In this document: positions 1 through 8,883 of the stretch, one piece after another
Layout of the letters: every line of letters starts with the position of its first letter
Numbering within the stretch: the stretch's first letter is position 1
From: Ramlibacter humi
GTDB lineage: Bacteria; Pseudomonadota; Gammaproteobacteria; Burkholderiales; Burkholderiaceae_C
Assembly: GCF_004681975.1 (NCBI RefSeq)
Contig: NZ_SMLK01000001.1
Span: forward strand, 992,001 to 1,056,000
Length of the DNA stretch: 64,000 nt
Direction of reading: 5' to 3'
Notes under the pieces: model-generated
The model's input: only the letters and a program-made list of their open reading frames with translations
Database searches by the model: none
What the model was told of the DNA's origin: nothing
Translations under genes and position numbers: made by a program

Positions 1-1323
1 GTCCAGCCGCGTGTGCCGCACGCCCAGCCAGGTGGTGAAGCGGTCGTTCCAGCGGATGGCGTCCTGCAGGTGAAGCTCGGTCGCGCGCTCGTCGCGATCG
101 GGCACCGGCGTGGTCGGCTCGGGAGCGGGCGGCACGACCGTCAGGCCGTCCACGGTGCCGGAAGCCCCGGTGTAGTTGAACGCCTGCGGGTTGAATCGGT
201 CTCGCGTGCGGTGCACCAGCACGCCGGTCGACAGGTCGTGCGTGACGCCGCCGGTCTGGAACCGGCCCGACACTTTCAGCGCCGCGGCATCGCGGCGGCG
301 GCGCTCGTCCTGGCTGCGGAAGTCGTAGTAGTCGAACGTGCCGTCGGAGCAGAAGCGGTCGAAGTTGCCTTCGGCCATGCAGCCGAAGGGGAACGCCGTG
401 TAGTCGTCGCTCTTCAGCCGCTGCGTGCCCCATTGGGCGGACCAGCGCCAGTCGGGGTTGATGGCCTGCGTGAAGCGCAGCGTGCCGGTCAGCGCGTCGA
501 ACTGCGAGCGCGGCGTCCAGGGCTGGTTGTTCAGGTTCAGGCGCGGGTCCACCGGCGCGGGCAGCACGTTGCCCAGCAGCGAGAAGCCGGTCTGGCTGGC
601 CTGCGCGTGGTGGCTCCATTCGAACTCGCCTTCCAGCAGCGAGTCGCGGGTCACGCGCCAGTCCATCGCCAGTGCCGCCAGGCTGCGTTCGCCGTCGGTG
701 GCGCGCACATAGGGACGCAGCCGCTCCTGCGCGACGTTCAGGCGGTAGCCGAAGGCATCGCCGGCGCCGAAACGGCCGCCCAGGTCCGCGGCGCCGAGCA
801 GGCCGCCGCGCTCGGTGGCTTCGAGCTTCACGGTGCGCAAGGGGTGCGCCGTCGGCCGCTTCACGACGTAGTTGACCAGGCCGCCGGGCGAACTGGTGCC
901 CGCCTGCAGCCCGCTGGTGCCCTTGAGCACTTCCACCCGCTCCTTGTTGTCCAGCGGGATGGTGGTCTCGGCGTTGATCGGCAGGCCTTCGCGGCGGTAG
1001 TTGAACTGGTTGTCCAACGTGAAGCCGCGGACGGACATGATGTCCCAGTAGCCCGGCGCGTTGTACGCGTCGCTCACCGAGCTGTCGAAGCGCGTCAGGT
1101 CGGCCAGGCGGCGCGCGCCCGCGGCTTCGATCTGCGGCGCGCCGATCACGGTGGCCGAGGCCGGCACTTCCTTGGCTGGCACGTCGCCGAAGCCGGTGAC
1201 GTCCGGCGCGGTGGGCACGGCCGCGGGCGTGACGGTGACGGGGCGCAGCGTGGTGTCCTGCGCGTGCGCCGCCAGCACGCACGCCGACAGCAGGAGCGCG
1301 ATGGCGCCCGGGATGGGTTTCAT
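1..1323 (-). CDS. TonB-dependent outer-membrane receptor, partial (C-terminus outside window)
   Basis: 441 codons run without a stop from the ATG at 1323 off the window start, so the last part of the beta-barrel is missing. The protein starts with a signal peptide ending near AHAQ (about residue 22). A plug domain follows with siderophore-receptor-like motifs (SVRGFTLDN, RVEVLKGTSGLQAGTSSPGG, VNYVVKRP, about residues 50-155) and then barrel strands. By homology it would be called a siderophore receptor of the FhuA/FhuE type. However, a TPP riboswitch lies directly upstream on the same strand, so thiamin or a thiamin precursor is the more likely cargo (inference). The gene stands alone as the last gene of the minus-strand group. 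Confidence 0.9.
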   Translation of the reverse strand, partial: MKPIPGAIALLLSACVLAAHAQDTTLRPVTVTPAAVPTAPDVTGFGDVPAKEVPASATVIGAPQIEAAGARRLADLTRFDSSVSDAYNAPGYWDIMSVRGFTLDNQFNYRREGLPINAETTIPLDNKERVEVLKGTSGLQAGTSSPGGLVNYVVKRPTAHPLRTVKLEATERGGLLGAADLGGRFGAGDAFGYRLNVAQERLRPYVRATDGERSLAALAMDWRVTRDSLLEGEFEWSHHAQASQTGFSLLGNVLPAPVDPRLNLNNQPWTPRSQFDALTGTLRFTQAINPDWRWSAQWGTQRLKSDDYTAFPFGCMAEGNFDRFCSDGTFDYYDFRSQDERRRRDAAALKVSGRFQTGGVTHDLSTGVLVHRTRDRFNPQAFNYTGASGTVDGLTVVPPAPEPTTPVPDRDERATELHLQDAIRWNDRFTTWLGVRHTRLD

Positions 1324-1372
1324 GGTTGCCACGACGTTTTCTCCAACGTTCAGTGGCAGGTCGGCTCGCGAT

Positions 1373-1413
1373 GGGCGGTGGAATGCTCCTGTCGAGAATC
1401 CGGAGCACCGCCC
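1373..1413 (-). promoter_or_regulatory. Hairpin after the TPP aptamer, likely expression platform
   Basis: Arms GGGCGGTG (1373-1380) and CACCGCCC (1406-1413) are perfectly complementary, with a second inner pairing of CTCC and GGAG. The hairpin starts a few bases past the 3' end of the aptamer and ends about 50 bases before the receptor start codon. There is no U-run after it, so it looks like a translational or Rho-linked switch rather than an intrinsic terminator. That mechanism is inferred. Confidence 0.5.
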
Positions 1414-1416
1414 TAT

Positions 1417-1505
1417 GCTTGCTTCCCTGCGCGAGGATTACCTCAGTCAGGTTCAAAGGGACTCTCTCAGTCGCTGCCGTTCGGCAGCAACACCCCCAGC
1501 GGATT
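1417..1505 (-). promoter_or_regulatory. TPP riboswitch (THI element)
   Basis: Read on the minus strand the conserved core is present in order: GGGGGTG, a perfect P3 hairpin GCTGCC-GAAC-GGCAGC, CTGAGA, CCCTTTGAACCTGA, then GAGG-TAAT-CCTC and GCAGGGAA. This matches the thiamin-pyrophosphate aptamer consensus almost base for base. It sits about 95 bases upstream of the TonB-dependent receptor start and points toward it, so it should shut the receptor off when thiamin pyrophosphate is plentiful. Confidence 0.93.
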
Positions 1506-1564
1506 GCCTTCGAAGCGAAGGCGAGCGGATTGTATGCGTTGACGGTGCGGGCGAAACGGGTTCG

Positions 1565-2533
1565 CTACTCGGCCTTCGCGCCGGAGAACTGCACCGTCTT
1601 CGCCCACTTCTCGGTTTCCATGCGCTGCAGCTGCCAGAACTGTTCGGGCGTGCCGGGGATCGGCACGCCGCCCAGATTGGCCAGCTTCTCCTTCATGCCG
1701 GGATCATTCAGCGCGGCGTTGATCTCGCGATTGAGCCGCTCGATGGCGTACGCCGGCGTGCCCTTGGGAGCCGACACGCCGAACCACGCGCTGGCTTCAT
1801 AGCCGGGCACGGTCTCTGCGATCGCCTGCACGTCGGGCAGCGCGGGCGAGCGCTGCGCGCTGGTGACGCCGAGCGGTCGCACCGTGCCGTTGCGGATGTG
1901 GCCGATGATGGAAGGCATGTTGTCGAAGATCACGTCCACCTGCCCGGCGATGAGGTCGGTGGTGGCCGGGCCCGCGCCCTTGTACGGGATGTGCTTCATG
2001 TCGATGCCGGCCATGCTCTTGAACAACTCGCCCGACAGGTGCACCGAGGTGCCCGAGCCCGACGAAGCCATGTTCACCTTGCCCGGGTTCTTCTTCGCGT
2101 AGTCGATGAACTCGGCCACCGTCTTCGCGGGGAAGTCCTTGCGCACCGTCATCACGTTGGGCACGCGGATGATGCCGCCCACCGGCGTCATGTCTTCGAG
2201 GAAATTGAACGGCAGCTTGGGGTACAGCGTGGCGTTGATCGCGTTGGCCGGGTTGACCAGGAAGATCGTGTAGCCGTCAGGCGCCGAGCGGATGGCCGCC
2301 TCGGTGCCGATGTTGTTGCCGCCGCCCGCGCGGTTGTCCACGATCACCTGCTGCCCCAGCCGCGCGCTGAGCCACTGCGCCATCAGCCGCGCGGTCACGT
2401 CGGTGCTGCCGCCGGGCGGGTACGCGACGATCCAGCGGATCGGCTTGTTGGGATAGTCGGCCTGGGCCGACGCGATGCCCGCCAGGGCGAACGTCATGAA
2501 CAGGCCGGCGGCCATTTTCTGCAGGAAGCGCAT
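1565..2533 (-). CDS. Bug-family tripartite tricarboxylate transporter substrate-binding protein
   Basis: A 322-residue periplasmic solute receptor of the TctC/Bug family. The start MRFLQKMAAG begins a Sec signal peptide ending near ASAQA (residue 25), and GAGGAG lies just upstream. Family hallmarks are visible: YPNKPIRWIVAYPPGGSTDV right after the signal, VDNRAGGGNNIGTE, DGYT, and later GVTSAQRSPALPDV. No TctA or TctB membrane genes are adjacent, which is common because Burkholderiales carry many orphan Bug genes. The ligand, probably a carboxylate, cannot be told from sequence. The gene follows the serine hydrolase on the same strand with a gap of about 100 bp. Confidence 0.92.
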   Translation of the reverse strand: MRFLQKMAAGLFMTFALAGIASAQADYPNKPIRWIVAYPPGGSTDVTARLMAQWLSARLGQQVIVDNRAGGGNNIGTEAAIRSAPDGYTIFLVNPANAINATLYPKLPFNFLEDMTPVGGIIRVPNVMTVRKDFPAKTVAEFIDYAKKNPGKVNMASSGSGTSVHLSGELFKSMAGIDMKHIPYKGAGPATTDLIAGQVDVIFDNMPSIIGHIRNGTVRPLGVTSAQRSPALPDVQAIAETVPGYEASAWFGVSAPKGTPAYAIERLNREINAALNDPGMKEKLANLGGVPIPGTPEQFWQLQRMETEKWAKTVQFSGAKAE

Positions 2534-2633
2534 GGGTCTCCTCGCGTGGTTGGCCCGGGGAATGGCGGGCACTGCGCGCAGGCTAGGGCCGCCGATCTGC
2601 CGGCGCCAACGGGGGAACCCTTGAAAACTTTGG

Positions 2634-3689
2634 TTAGCTGCCGCGGGCCAGCGCCCGCACCACGCGGTGCACGAACCCGGGCGAGCGCGCCGGGTCGATC
2701 CAGCGCACCACCGCCACCGCCGAGTTGGCCGGATCGATCCACGTGTAATGTCCGCCCGCGCCGACCAGGAACCAGCTTTCGCGCGAGGCGTCGGCGAACA
2801 TCGCACCGTCGCGGTTGAGCCAGCTCAGCCAACCGTAGAACGGCGCCACCGCGCAGGGCTGCCGCATGCGGTCGATCCATTCGGCGGGCAACAACTGCCG
2901 CCCCTGGTGTGCACCGCCGTCGAGCAGAAGCTGCCCGATGCGCGCCTGGTCGCGCGCGGAGATCGACACGCCGCCGCCCCAGTGCGAGCCTCCGGGCACC
3001 GACGGGATACGCTGCCCGTCAATGGTGACCCATGCGTCGTCGTAGCCGCGCCACGCGAAGCCTTCGCCGCCGCCCAGCGGCACGAGGAATTCCTCGCGGA
3101 ACACCTCCTCCAGCGGCCGCCTGAAGACATGCAGCAGCGCCAGCGACAGCTGGTTGATGCGCACGTCGTTGTATTCCCAGTACGTGCCGGGTACCTGCAG
3201 TTGCCGCGGTTCGCCCTTCGCGCCCTGCGGCGGCTTCGGGTCGTGCGACACGCGCCGGTTGTGCTCCACGGTGTCGGGCATGCCGAAGCAGGTGCCCGAC
3301 CACTCGCTGGTCTGCTCCAGCAGGTGCGTCCAGGTGACCTGCCCGTTGTGCGCGCCTTCGAAGCCGATGCCGGGCACGCGGTTGCCGACGCGCTCGTTCA
3401 CGTCGAGCAGTCCACGCGAGTGGGCGAGTCCCGCCAGCAGCGCAAGGTAGGTCTTGGCGACGCTGAACGTCAGGTCGGCCCGGTCCGGTTCGCCCCAGGC
3501 CGCGGCTTCGCTGCCGCCGGCGCGGATGACGCCTGAGACGCCGCCGCGTTCATGCACCGGCCCGCGCAGGCGATTGAACGGCGCCGGGTCGGCGTGGTGC
3601 ACTCCCCAGCGCGCGGGGTCGCAGGTGGGGTCGCGCGGCCAAGGCACTTCGTGCGCAACGGCGAAGTCGATCGCTTCCTGGAAGTCCAT
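2634..3689 (-). CDS. Serine hydrolase, beta-lactamase/esterase fold (class C-like)
   Basis: 351 residues. SVAK at residues 76-79 is the SxxK nucleophile motif of class C beta-lactamases, DD-peptidases and EstB/6-aminohexanoate-dimer hydrolases. A tyrosine in TYWEYND (about 170-173) probably acts as the general base, and GAGGHYTW near the C-terminus replaces the KTG-like motif. There is no signal peptide, which suggests a cytoplasmic esterase or amidase rather than a beta-lactamase. The start at MDFQEAIDFA is chosen over longer in-frame starts that would run into the divergent aat gene. Substrate unknown. Confidence 0.82.
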   Translation of the reverse strand: MDFQEAIDFAVAHEVPWPRDPTCDPARWGVHHADPAPFNRLRGPVHERGGVSGVIRAGGSEAAAWGEPDRADLTFSVAKTYLALLAGLAHSRGLLDVNERVGNRVPGIGFEGAHNGQVTWTHLLEQTSEWSGTCFGMPDTVEHNRRVSHDPKPPQGAKGEPRQLQVPGTYWEYNDVRINQLSLALLHVFRRPLEEVFREEFLVPLGGGEGFAWRGYDDAWVTIDGQRIPSVPGGSHWGGGVSISARDQARIGQLLLDGGAHQGRQLLPAEWIDRMRQPCAVAPFYGWLSWLNRDGAMFADASRESWFLVGAGGHYTWIDPANSAVAVVRWIDPARSPGFVHRVVRALARGS

Positions 3690-3743
3690 GCGGCGAGCAT
3701 ATGCGACCACAATCGGGGCTGGAGACGATCCGACGTGCGCGCG

Positions 3744-4490
3744 ATGAAGCTTCCCTGGCTGGACCCAGGCGACCCGTTTCCCCCGGCCGGCGAGGCCTGG
3801 GACGAATCGCAGCCCGCTCCCGGGCTGCTGGCCGCCGGCGGCGCGCTGGACGTGCCCACGCTCAAGCGCGCATATTCGGGCGGCATCTTCCCGTGGTTCA
3901 GCGAAGGCCAGCCCATCCTGTGGTGGAGCACCGACCCGCGCATGGTGCTGTTCCCCGGTGAGTTCCGCCTGCACCGGTCGCTGCGCAAGACGCTGCAGAA
4001 GTTCATGGAAGACCCGCGCTGCGAGGTGCGGTTCGACACCGCGTTCGACGAGGTGATCCGCGCCTGCGCCGGCAGCCCGCGCGAGGGCCAGTCGGGCACC
4101 TGGATCGTGCCGCCGATGGTGCAGGCTTACGAGGCTTTTCACGCCGCCGGCTTCGCGCACAGCGTGGAGACCTGGATCGACGGGCAGCTGGCGGGCGGCC
4201 TGTACTGCGTGTCACTGGGCCAGGCCGTGTTCGGCGAGTCGATGTTCACGCGCGTGCCGGACGCTTCGAAGGTCGCGCTGGCGGGGCTGGTGGCCTTCTG
4301 CCTGCACCACGGCATCGAGTGCATCGACTGCCAGCAGAACACGCGGCACCTGGCCTCGCTGGGCGCGCGCGAGATCCCGCGCAAGGAATTCGTTGCGGCC
4401 GTCGCAAAACGCGCGCGCCGTGCAACACCGCGATGGAAATTCGATTCCGTATACTGGAGCGAACTCCTGTTGCGAAAGCCCGCTGCGTGA
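3744..4490 (+). CDS. aat: Leucyl/phenylalanyl-tRNA-protein transferase
   Basis: A 248-residue enzyme that adds Leu or Phe from charged tRNA to proteins with N-terminal Lys or Arg, marking them for ClpS/ClpAP degradation. The family core is clear: [71 protein letters not shown] and [19 protein letters not shown]. The ATG start [10 protein letters not shown] fits family length. Its stop overlaps the GTG start of the next gene by four bases, so the two N-degron transferases are probably translated together. Confidence 0.97.
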   Translation: MKLPWLDPGDPFPPAGEAWDESQPAPGLLAAGGALDVPTLKRAYSGGIFPWFSEGQPILWWSTDPRMVLFPGEFRLHRSLRKTLQKFMEDPRCEVRFDTAFDEVIRACAGSPREGQSGTWIVPPMVQAYEAFHAAGFAHSVETWIDGQLAGGLYCVSLGQAVFGESMFTRVPDASKVALAGLVAFCLHHGIECIDCQQNTRHLASLGAREIPRKEFVAAVAKRARRATPRWKFDSVYWSELLLRKPAA

Positions 4491-5236
4491 CGCACCTCAA
4501 GGACCTTCCGCTCCAGACACTGCAGTTCTATGCGACGGCGCCTTACCCGTGCAGCTACCTGCCGGGCAAGCAGGCCCGCTCGCAGGTGGCCACCCCCAGC
4601 CACCTGATCCACAACGACGCGTATTCCGACCTGGTGACCAGCGGCTTCCGCCGCAGCGGCATGTTCACCTACCGGCCCTACTGCGACGGCTGCCGCGCGT
4701 GCGTGCCGCTGCGCGTGCTGGCCGAGCAGTTCCAGCCCGATCGCAGCCAGCGCCGCGCGTGGGCGGCCCACGCCAACCTGCAGGCCCGCGTGCTGAAGCT
4801 GTGCTTCGTTCCTGAACACTACCAGCTGTACCTGCGCTACCAGAGTGGCCGCCACGCGGGCGGCGGCATGGACCACGACAGCATCGACCAGTACACGCAG
4901 TTCCTGCTGCAAAGCCGCGTGAACTCGCGCCTGGTGGAGTTCCGCGACACCCTGCCCGACGGCTCGCCCGGCGCGCTGCGCATGGTGTCCATCCTCGACG
5001 TGCTGGGCGACGGCCTCTCGGCGGTCTACACCTTCTACGAGCCCGATCCCAATGCCAGCTACGGCACGTACAGCGTGCTGTGGCAGATCGACCAGGCGAA
5101 GAAGCTCAAGCTGCCGCACGTGTACCTGGGCTACTGGATCGGCGAGAGTCCCAAGATGAGCTACAAGGCCCGCTTCCGCCCGCACCAGGTGTTGCAGGAA
5201 GGCAGCTGGGTCGAAGTTGCCCGCCGCGGCGGCTGA
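4487..5236 (+). CDS. bpt: Aspartate/glutamate leucyltransferase (Bpt/Ate)
   Basis: A 249-residue homologue of eukaryotic arginyltransferase that attaches Leu to proteins with N-terminal Asp or Glu, feeding the N-degron pathway with aat. Visible signature: [17 protein letters not shown], the cysteine cluster [13 protein letters not shown] near residues 62-70, and the C-terminal [15 protein letters not shown] and [15 protein letters not shown]. The start is a GTG ([10 protein letters not shown]) overlapping the aat stop in GTGA. An ATG alternative would remove the conserved N-terminus, so GTG is preferred. Confidence 0.96.
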   Translation: MTHLKDLPLQTLQFYATAPYPCSYLPGKQARSQVATPSHLIHNDAYSDLVTSGFRRSGMFTYRPYCDGCRACVPLRVLAEQFQPDRSQRRAWAAHANLQARVLKLCFVPEHYQLYLRYQSGRHAGGGMDHDSIDQYTQFLLQSRVNSRLVEFRDTLPDGSPGALRMVSILDVLGDGLSAVYTFYEPDPNASYGTYSVLWQIDQAKKLKLPHVYLGYWIGESPKMSYKARFRPHQVLQEGSWVEVARRGG

Positions 5237-5280
5237 TTTCACAAGATAAAATCGCGGGAACGCCTGAAGCAGCCGTTCCC

Positions 5281-6078
5281 ATGAGAAAGTCCGAAGGCGG
5301 CGCGCCCGCCACCCCCACCATCCAGGTCATCGAGCGCATGTTCGCGCTCATCGACGTGCTGGCCTCGCGCGAGGAAGCCGTGTCGCTGAAGGAGATCAGC
5401 GAGAAGACCGGCCTGCACCCTTCCACCACGCACCGCATCCTCAACGACCTGGCGGTCGGCCGCTTCGTCGACCGGCCCGAAGCCGGCAGCTACCGGCTGG
5501 GCATGCGGCTGCTGGAGCTGGGCAACCTGGTGAAGGCGCGGCTGAACGTGCGCGACGCGGCGCTGACGCCGATGCGCGAGCTGCACAAGATGATCCAGCA
5601 GCCGGTGAACCTGTCGGTGCGCCAGGGCGACGAGATCGTCTACGTCGAGCGCGCGTACAGCGAGCGCTCGGGCATGCAGGTGGTGCGCGCCATCGGCGGC
5701 CGCGCGCCGCTGCACCTGACGTCCACCGGCAAGCTGTTCCTGGCCGCGGATGACGCGCCGCGCGTACGCGCGTACGCCACGCGCACCGGCCTGGCGGGCC
5801 ACACGCGCAACAGCATCACTCAATTGCCGGTGCTGGAGCGCGAACTGGCCAAGGCGCGCCAGTACGGCATCGCCCGCGACAACGAGGAGCTGGAGCTGGG
5901 CGTGCGCTGCATGGCCGCGGGCATCTACGACGACCAGAACAAGCTGATCGCGGGCCTGTCCATCTCGGCGCCGGCGGATCGGCTGGACGAAGGCTGGCTG
6001 ACGAAGCTGCAGGCGACGGCGAGCGAGATCTCGGCGGCGCTGGGGTACACGCCGCCCGCGCAAAGAGCCGCGGCGTAA
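5281..6078 (+). CDS. IclR-family transcriptional regulator
   Basis: 265 residues. The N-terminal winged helix-turn-helix (about residues 15-75, with SLKEISEKTGLHPSTTHRIL) is followed by the IclR effector domain (about 90-255), with GGRAPLHLTSTGKLFLA and the C-terminal LGVRCMAAGIYDD and AGLSISAP. The effector is probably a small aromatic or carboxylic acid, but no catabolic target is adjacent, so it may act at a distance. It lies 44 bp after bpt and ends at a strong intrinsic terminator. Confidence 0.93.
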   Translation: MRKSEGGAPATPTIQVIERMFALIDVLASREEAVSLKEISEKTGLHPSTTHRILNDLAVGRFVDRPEAGSYRLGMRLLELGNLVKARLNVRDAALTPMRELHKMIQQPVNLSVRQGDEIVYVERAYSERSGMQVVRAIGGRAPLHLTSTGKLFLAADDAPRVRAYATRTGLAGHTRNSITQLPVLERELAKARQYGIARDNEELELGVRCMAAGIYDDQNKLIAGLSISAPADRLDEGWLTKLQATASEISAALGYTPPAQRAAA

Positions 6079-6083
6079 AAGCA

Positions 6084-6109
6084 AAAGGCCCCGTGAGGGG
6101 CCTTTTTTT
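6084..6109. terminator. Intrinsic terminator after the IclR gene
   Basis: AAAGGCCCC, loop GTGA, GGGGCC followed by seven Ts; the A-rich 5' side lets it work for the convergent pbpG transcript as well. Confidence 0.9.
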
Positions 6110-6130
6110 CATGGGGCGCTTGCGCCGATC

Positions 6131-7198
6131 TCAGCCGCTCACCTGCCGGATCACGGTAGCCGAGGGCGTGGCGCCCGGCGTGGCGGACCCGGCGGGCGTG
6201 GGCACGTTGTTCTCGACCCAGCGGCGCACGCGCTCCGCGTCGCCGATGCGGCTGAGTTTGCCGGCGGAATCCAGGAACACCATGATCAGCTTGCGGCCGG
6301 CGATCTTGGCCTGCATCACCAGGCACTGGCCGGCTTCGGAGATGTAGCCGGTCTTCTGCAGGCCGATCTCCCAGTCGGGGTTCTTCACCAGGCGGTTGGT
6401 GTTGTTGTACTGCAGCGTGCGGTGGCCGACCGCGACCTGGTAGCCGGGCGACGTGGAATATTCGCGCAGCTGCGGATCTTGATAGGCGAAGTTCACCAGC
6501 GTGGCCAGGTCATGCGCGCTGGACTGGTTGCGGCTGGACAGGCCCGTGGGTTCCACGTACTGCGTGTCCTTCATGCCCAGCAGCTTGGCCTTGGCGTTCA
6601 TCTGCGACACGAACACCGCGAGGCCACCCGGGTAGGTGCGGCCCAGCGCGTGCGCCGCGCGGTTCTCGCTGGACATCAGCGCCAGGTGCAGCGCTTCGGC
6701 GCGCGTCAACGTGGAGCCCACGCGCAGGCGCGACGAGCTGCCCTTCTCGGTGTCCACGTCGTCCTGCGTGATGGTGATGGTCTCGTCCATCGGCAGGTGC
6801 GCTTCGCTGATCAGCACGCCGGTCATCAGCTTGGTGAGCGACGCGATGGGCAGCACGGCCTGGTCGTTCTTGGAAAACAGCACTTCGCGCGTGTCCTGGT
6901 CGATGACCAGGGCGACGCTGGACTTCAGGTCCAGCGCGTCCTTCCCGCCGTGCAGGCCGGCGATCTGGCCGAACGACGGACGCGCCGGCGCGTAGACGAC
7001 CGAGCGGCGGGCTTTGGTGGAAACGAACGTGCGGGCGACGCGCTGCGTGGCGGCGGGACGCGATTTCTTGACCGCCTTGCGCGCGGTGGCAGCCTCGGCG
7101 GCGTCCGGCAGCAGGCCGGCGACGAACGCCAATACAGTCACCGCGTGTAGCACGCGTGTCAACGTCTTCCTGGTGGGCGTCGGCACCTTCGGCTGCAT
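6131..7198 (-). CDS. pbpG: D-alanyl-D-alanine endopeptidase (PBP7-type, peptidase S11)
   Basis: 355 residues. A signal or anchor segment (about residues 12-36) and a low-complexity basic linker precede the S11 domain. The three penicillin-binding motifs are intact: SLTK at 120-123, SEN at 177-179 and KTG at 282-284. The protein cuts D-Ala-mDAP crosslinks in periplasmic peptidoglycan. PBP7-type assignment rests on length and the lack of a C-terminal amphipathic anchor domain of the PBP5 kind. It is transcribed alone, with a likely promoter at about 7300-7305 just inside the leuA end. Confidence 0.93.
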   Translation of the reverse strand: MQPKVPTPTRKTLTRVLHAVTVLAFVAGLLPDAAEAATARKAVKKSRPAATQRVARTFVSTKARRSVVYAPARPSFGQIAGLHGGKDALDLKSSVALVIDQDTREVLFSKNDQAVLPIASLTKLMTGVLISEAHLPMDETITITQDDVDTEKGSSSRLRVGSTLTRAEALHLALMSSENRAAHALGRTYPGGLAVFVSQMNAKAKLLGMKDTQYVEPTGLSSRNQSSAHDLATLVNFAYQDPQLREYSTSPGYQVAVGHRTLQYNNTNRLVKNPDWEIGLQKTGYISEAGQCLVMQAKIAGRKLIMVFLDSAGKLSRIGDAERVRRWVENNVPTPAGSATPGATPSATVIRQVSG

Positions 7199-7267
7199 TC
7201 GGACTCCTTCGTGTCCACAGGCACCGCCGGGTGGATGGTCGACGGTGAAAAACTGTACTACTTCAAC

Positions 7268-7305
7268 GACTTAGGCGGTATTCCTAAGTCAGCAGCCGAA
7301 TTATA
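7268..7305 (-). promoter_or_regulatory. Candidate pbpG promoter with an adjoining palindrome
   Basis: On the minus strand a perfect TATAAT (7300-7305) is followed at about +1 by the inverted repeat GACTTAGG-N7-CCTAAGTC (7268-7290). The palindrome could be an operator or a 5' leader hairpin. No convincing -35 is seen. Confidence 0.45.
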
Positions 7306-7316
7306 TGGACACAACC

Positions 7317-8855
7317 CTAACCTTGTGCAGCCACCCGCTCAGCTTTACTTTGTAACTTGTTGAGGGCGCTCAGGTAAGCCTTGGCCGAAGCCACCACGAT
7401 GTCGGGGTCGGCCCCCACGCCGTTGACAACTCTTCCGCTGTTCTGCAGCCGGACAGTCACCTCCCCCTGACTTTCTGTGGACCCGCTGATGGCGTTGACG
7501 GAATACAACACCATCTCCGCCCCGCTGGCCACGTGGGCCTCGATGGCCTTCAGGGAAGCGTCCACCGGACCGTTGCCGTCGGATTCACCGCGGACTTCCT
7601 TGCCGTGGGCCGCGAACACGACCACGGCATGCGGCCGCTCGCCGGTTTCGCTGTGCTGGGCCAGGGAGATCAGGCGGTAGGTTTCCTGCTCGTCGGTGAC
7701 CGTCTCGTCGCTGACCAGCGCCAGGATGTCCTCGTCGAAGATCTCGCTCTTGCGGTCGGCCAGTTCCTTGAACTTGGCGAACGCGGCATTGACTTCGGCC
7801 TCGCTGTCCAGCTGCACGCCCAGCTCCTGCAAGCGCTGCTTGAACGCATTGCGGCCCGACAGCTTGCCCAGCACGATCTTGTTGGCCGACCAGCCCACGT
7901 CCTCGGCCCGCATGATCTCGTAGGTGTCGCGCGCCTTGAGCACGCCGTCCTGGTGGATGCCGCTGGCATGGGCGAACGCGTTGGCGCCGACCACGGCCTT
8001 GTTGGGCTGCACCACGAAGCCCGTGGTCTGGCTGACCATGCGGCTGGCCGGCACGATGTGCTTGGTGTCGATGGCGACGTCCAGCCCGAAGTAGTCCTTG
8101 CGCGTGCGCACGGCCATCACGATCTCTTCCAGCGAGCAGTTGCCCGCCCGCTCGCCCAGGCCATTGATCGTGCACTCGACCTGGCGCGCGCCGCCGATCT
8201 TCACGCCGGCCAGCGAGTTGGCCACCGCCATGCCCAGGTCGTTGTGGCAGTGCACGGACCAGATGGCCTTGTCGGAGTTGGGCACGCGCTCGCGCAGCGT
8301 CCTGATGAAGTTGCCGTACAGCTCGGGCACGGCGTAGCCCACGGTGTCGGGCACGTTGACGGTGGTGGCGCCTTCCGCGATGACCGTTTCCAGCACGCGG
8401 CAGAGGAAGTCCATCTCGCTGCGGTAGCCGTCCTCCGGCGAGAACTCGATGTCGCCGCACAGGTTGCGCGCGAAGCGGACGGACTGCTTCGCCTGCTCCA
8501 GCACCTGCTCGGGCGTCATCCGCAGCTTCTTTTCCATGTGCAGCGGCGAGGTGGCGATGAAGGTGTGGATGCGCGCGCGGGCCGCGCTCTTGAGCGCTTC
8601 CGCCGCGCGCGCGATGTCGCGGTCGTTGGCCCGCGACAGCGAGCACACGGTGCTGTCCTTGATCGCCGCGGCGATGGCCTGCACCGCCTCGAAGTCGCCG
8701 TTGGAGCTGGCGGCGAAGCCGGCCTCGATGACGTCCACCTTCAGGCGTTCCAGCTGCCGCGCGATGCGCAGCTTCTCGTCCTTGGTCATGGACGCGCCGG
8801 GCGATTGCTCGCCGTCGCGCAGGGTCGTGTCGAAGATGATCAGCTGGTCGGCCAT
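7317..8855 (-). CDS. leuA: 2-isopropylmalate synthase, long bacterial (type 1) form
   Basis: A 512-residue enzyme condensing 2-oxoisovalerate with acetyl-CoA, the first committed step of leucine synthesis. The HMGL-like TIM barrel begins [18 protein letters not shown] (residues about 5-22). The [10 protein letters not shown] metal site and [17 protein letters not shown] follow, and the C-terminal LeuA regulatory domain (about 380-505) carries [21 protein letters not shown]. The start MADQLI fits the family. It follows a second, unlike leuA by 28 bp and should share its transcript and attenuator control. Confidence 0.95.
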   Translation of the reverse strand: MADQLIIFDTTLRDGEQSPGASMTKDEKLRIARQLERLKVDVIEAGFAASSNGDFEAVQAIAAAIKDSTVCSLSRANDRDIARAAEALKSAARARIHTFIATSPLHMEKKLRMTPEQVLEQAKQSVRFARNLCGDIEFSPEDGYRSEMDFLCRVLETVIAEGATTVNVPDTVGYAVPELYGNFIRTLRERVPNSDKAIWSVHCHNDLGMAVANSLAGVKIGGARQVECTINGLGERAGNCSLEEIVMAVRTRKDYFGLDVAIDTKHIVPASRMVSQTTGFVVQPNKAVVGANAFAHASGIHQDGVLKARDTYEIMRAEDVGWSANKIVLGKLSGRNAFKQRLQELGVQLDSEAEVNAAFAKFKELADRKSEIFDEDILALVSDETVTDEQETYRLISLAQHSETGERPHAVVVFAAHGKEVRGESDGNGPVDASLKAIEAHVASGAEMVLYSVNAISGSTESQGEVTVRLQNSGRVVNGVGADPDIVVASAKAYLSALNKLQSKAERVAAQG

Positions 8856-8883
8856 GCGCGGTGCTCCTGTTGGCGAACCGCGA

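Noticed and set aside
13-1542. Long plus-strand reading frame across the TonB gene
   Set aside because: Arg/Ala/Val-rich shadow of the minus-strand receptor with no recognisable domain; high GC makes such frames common.
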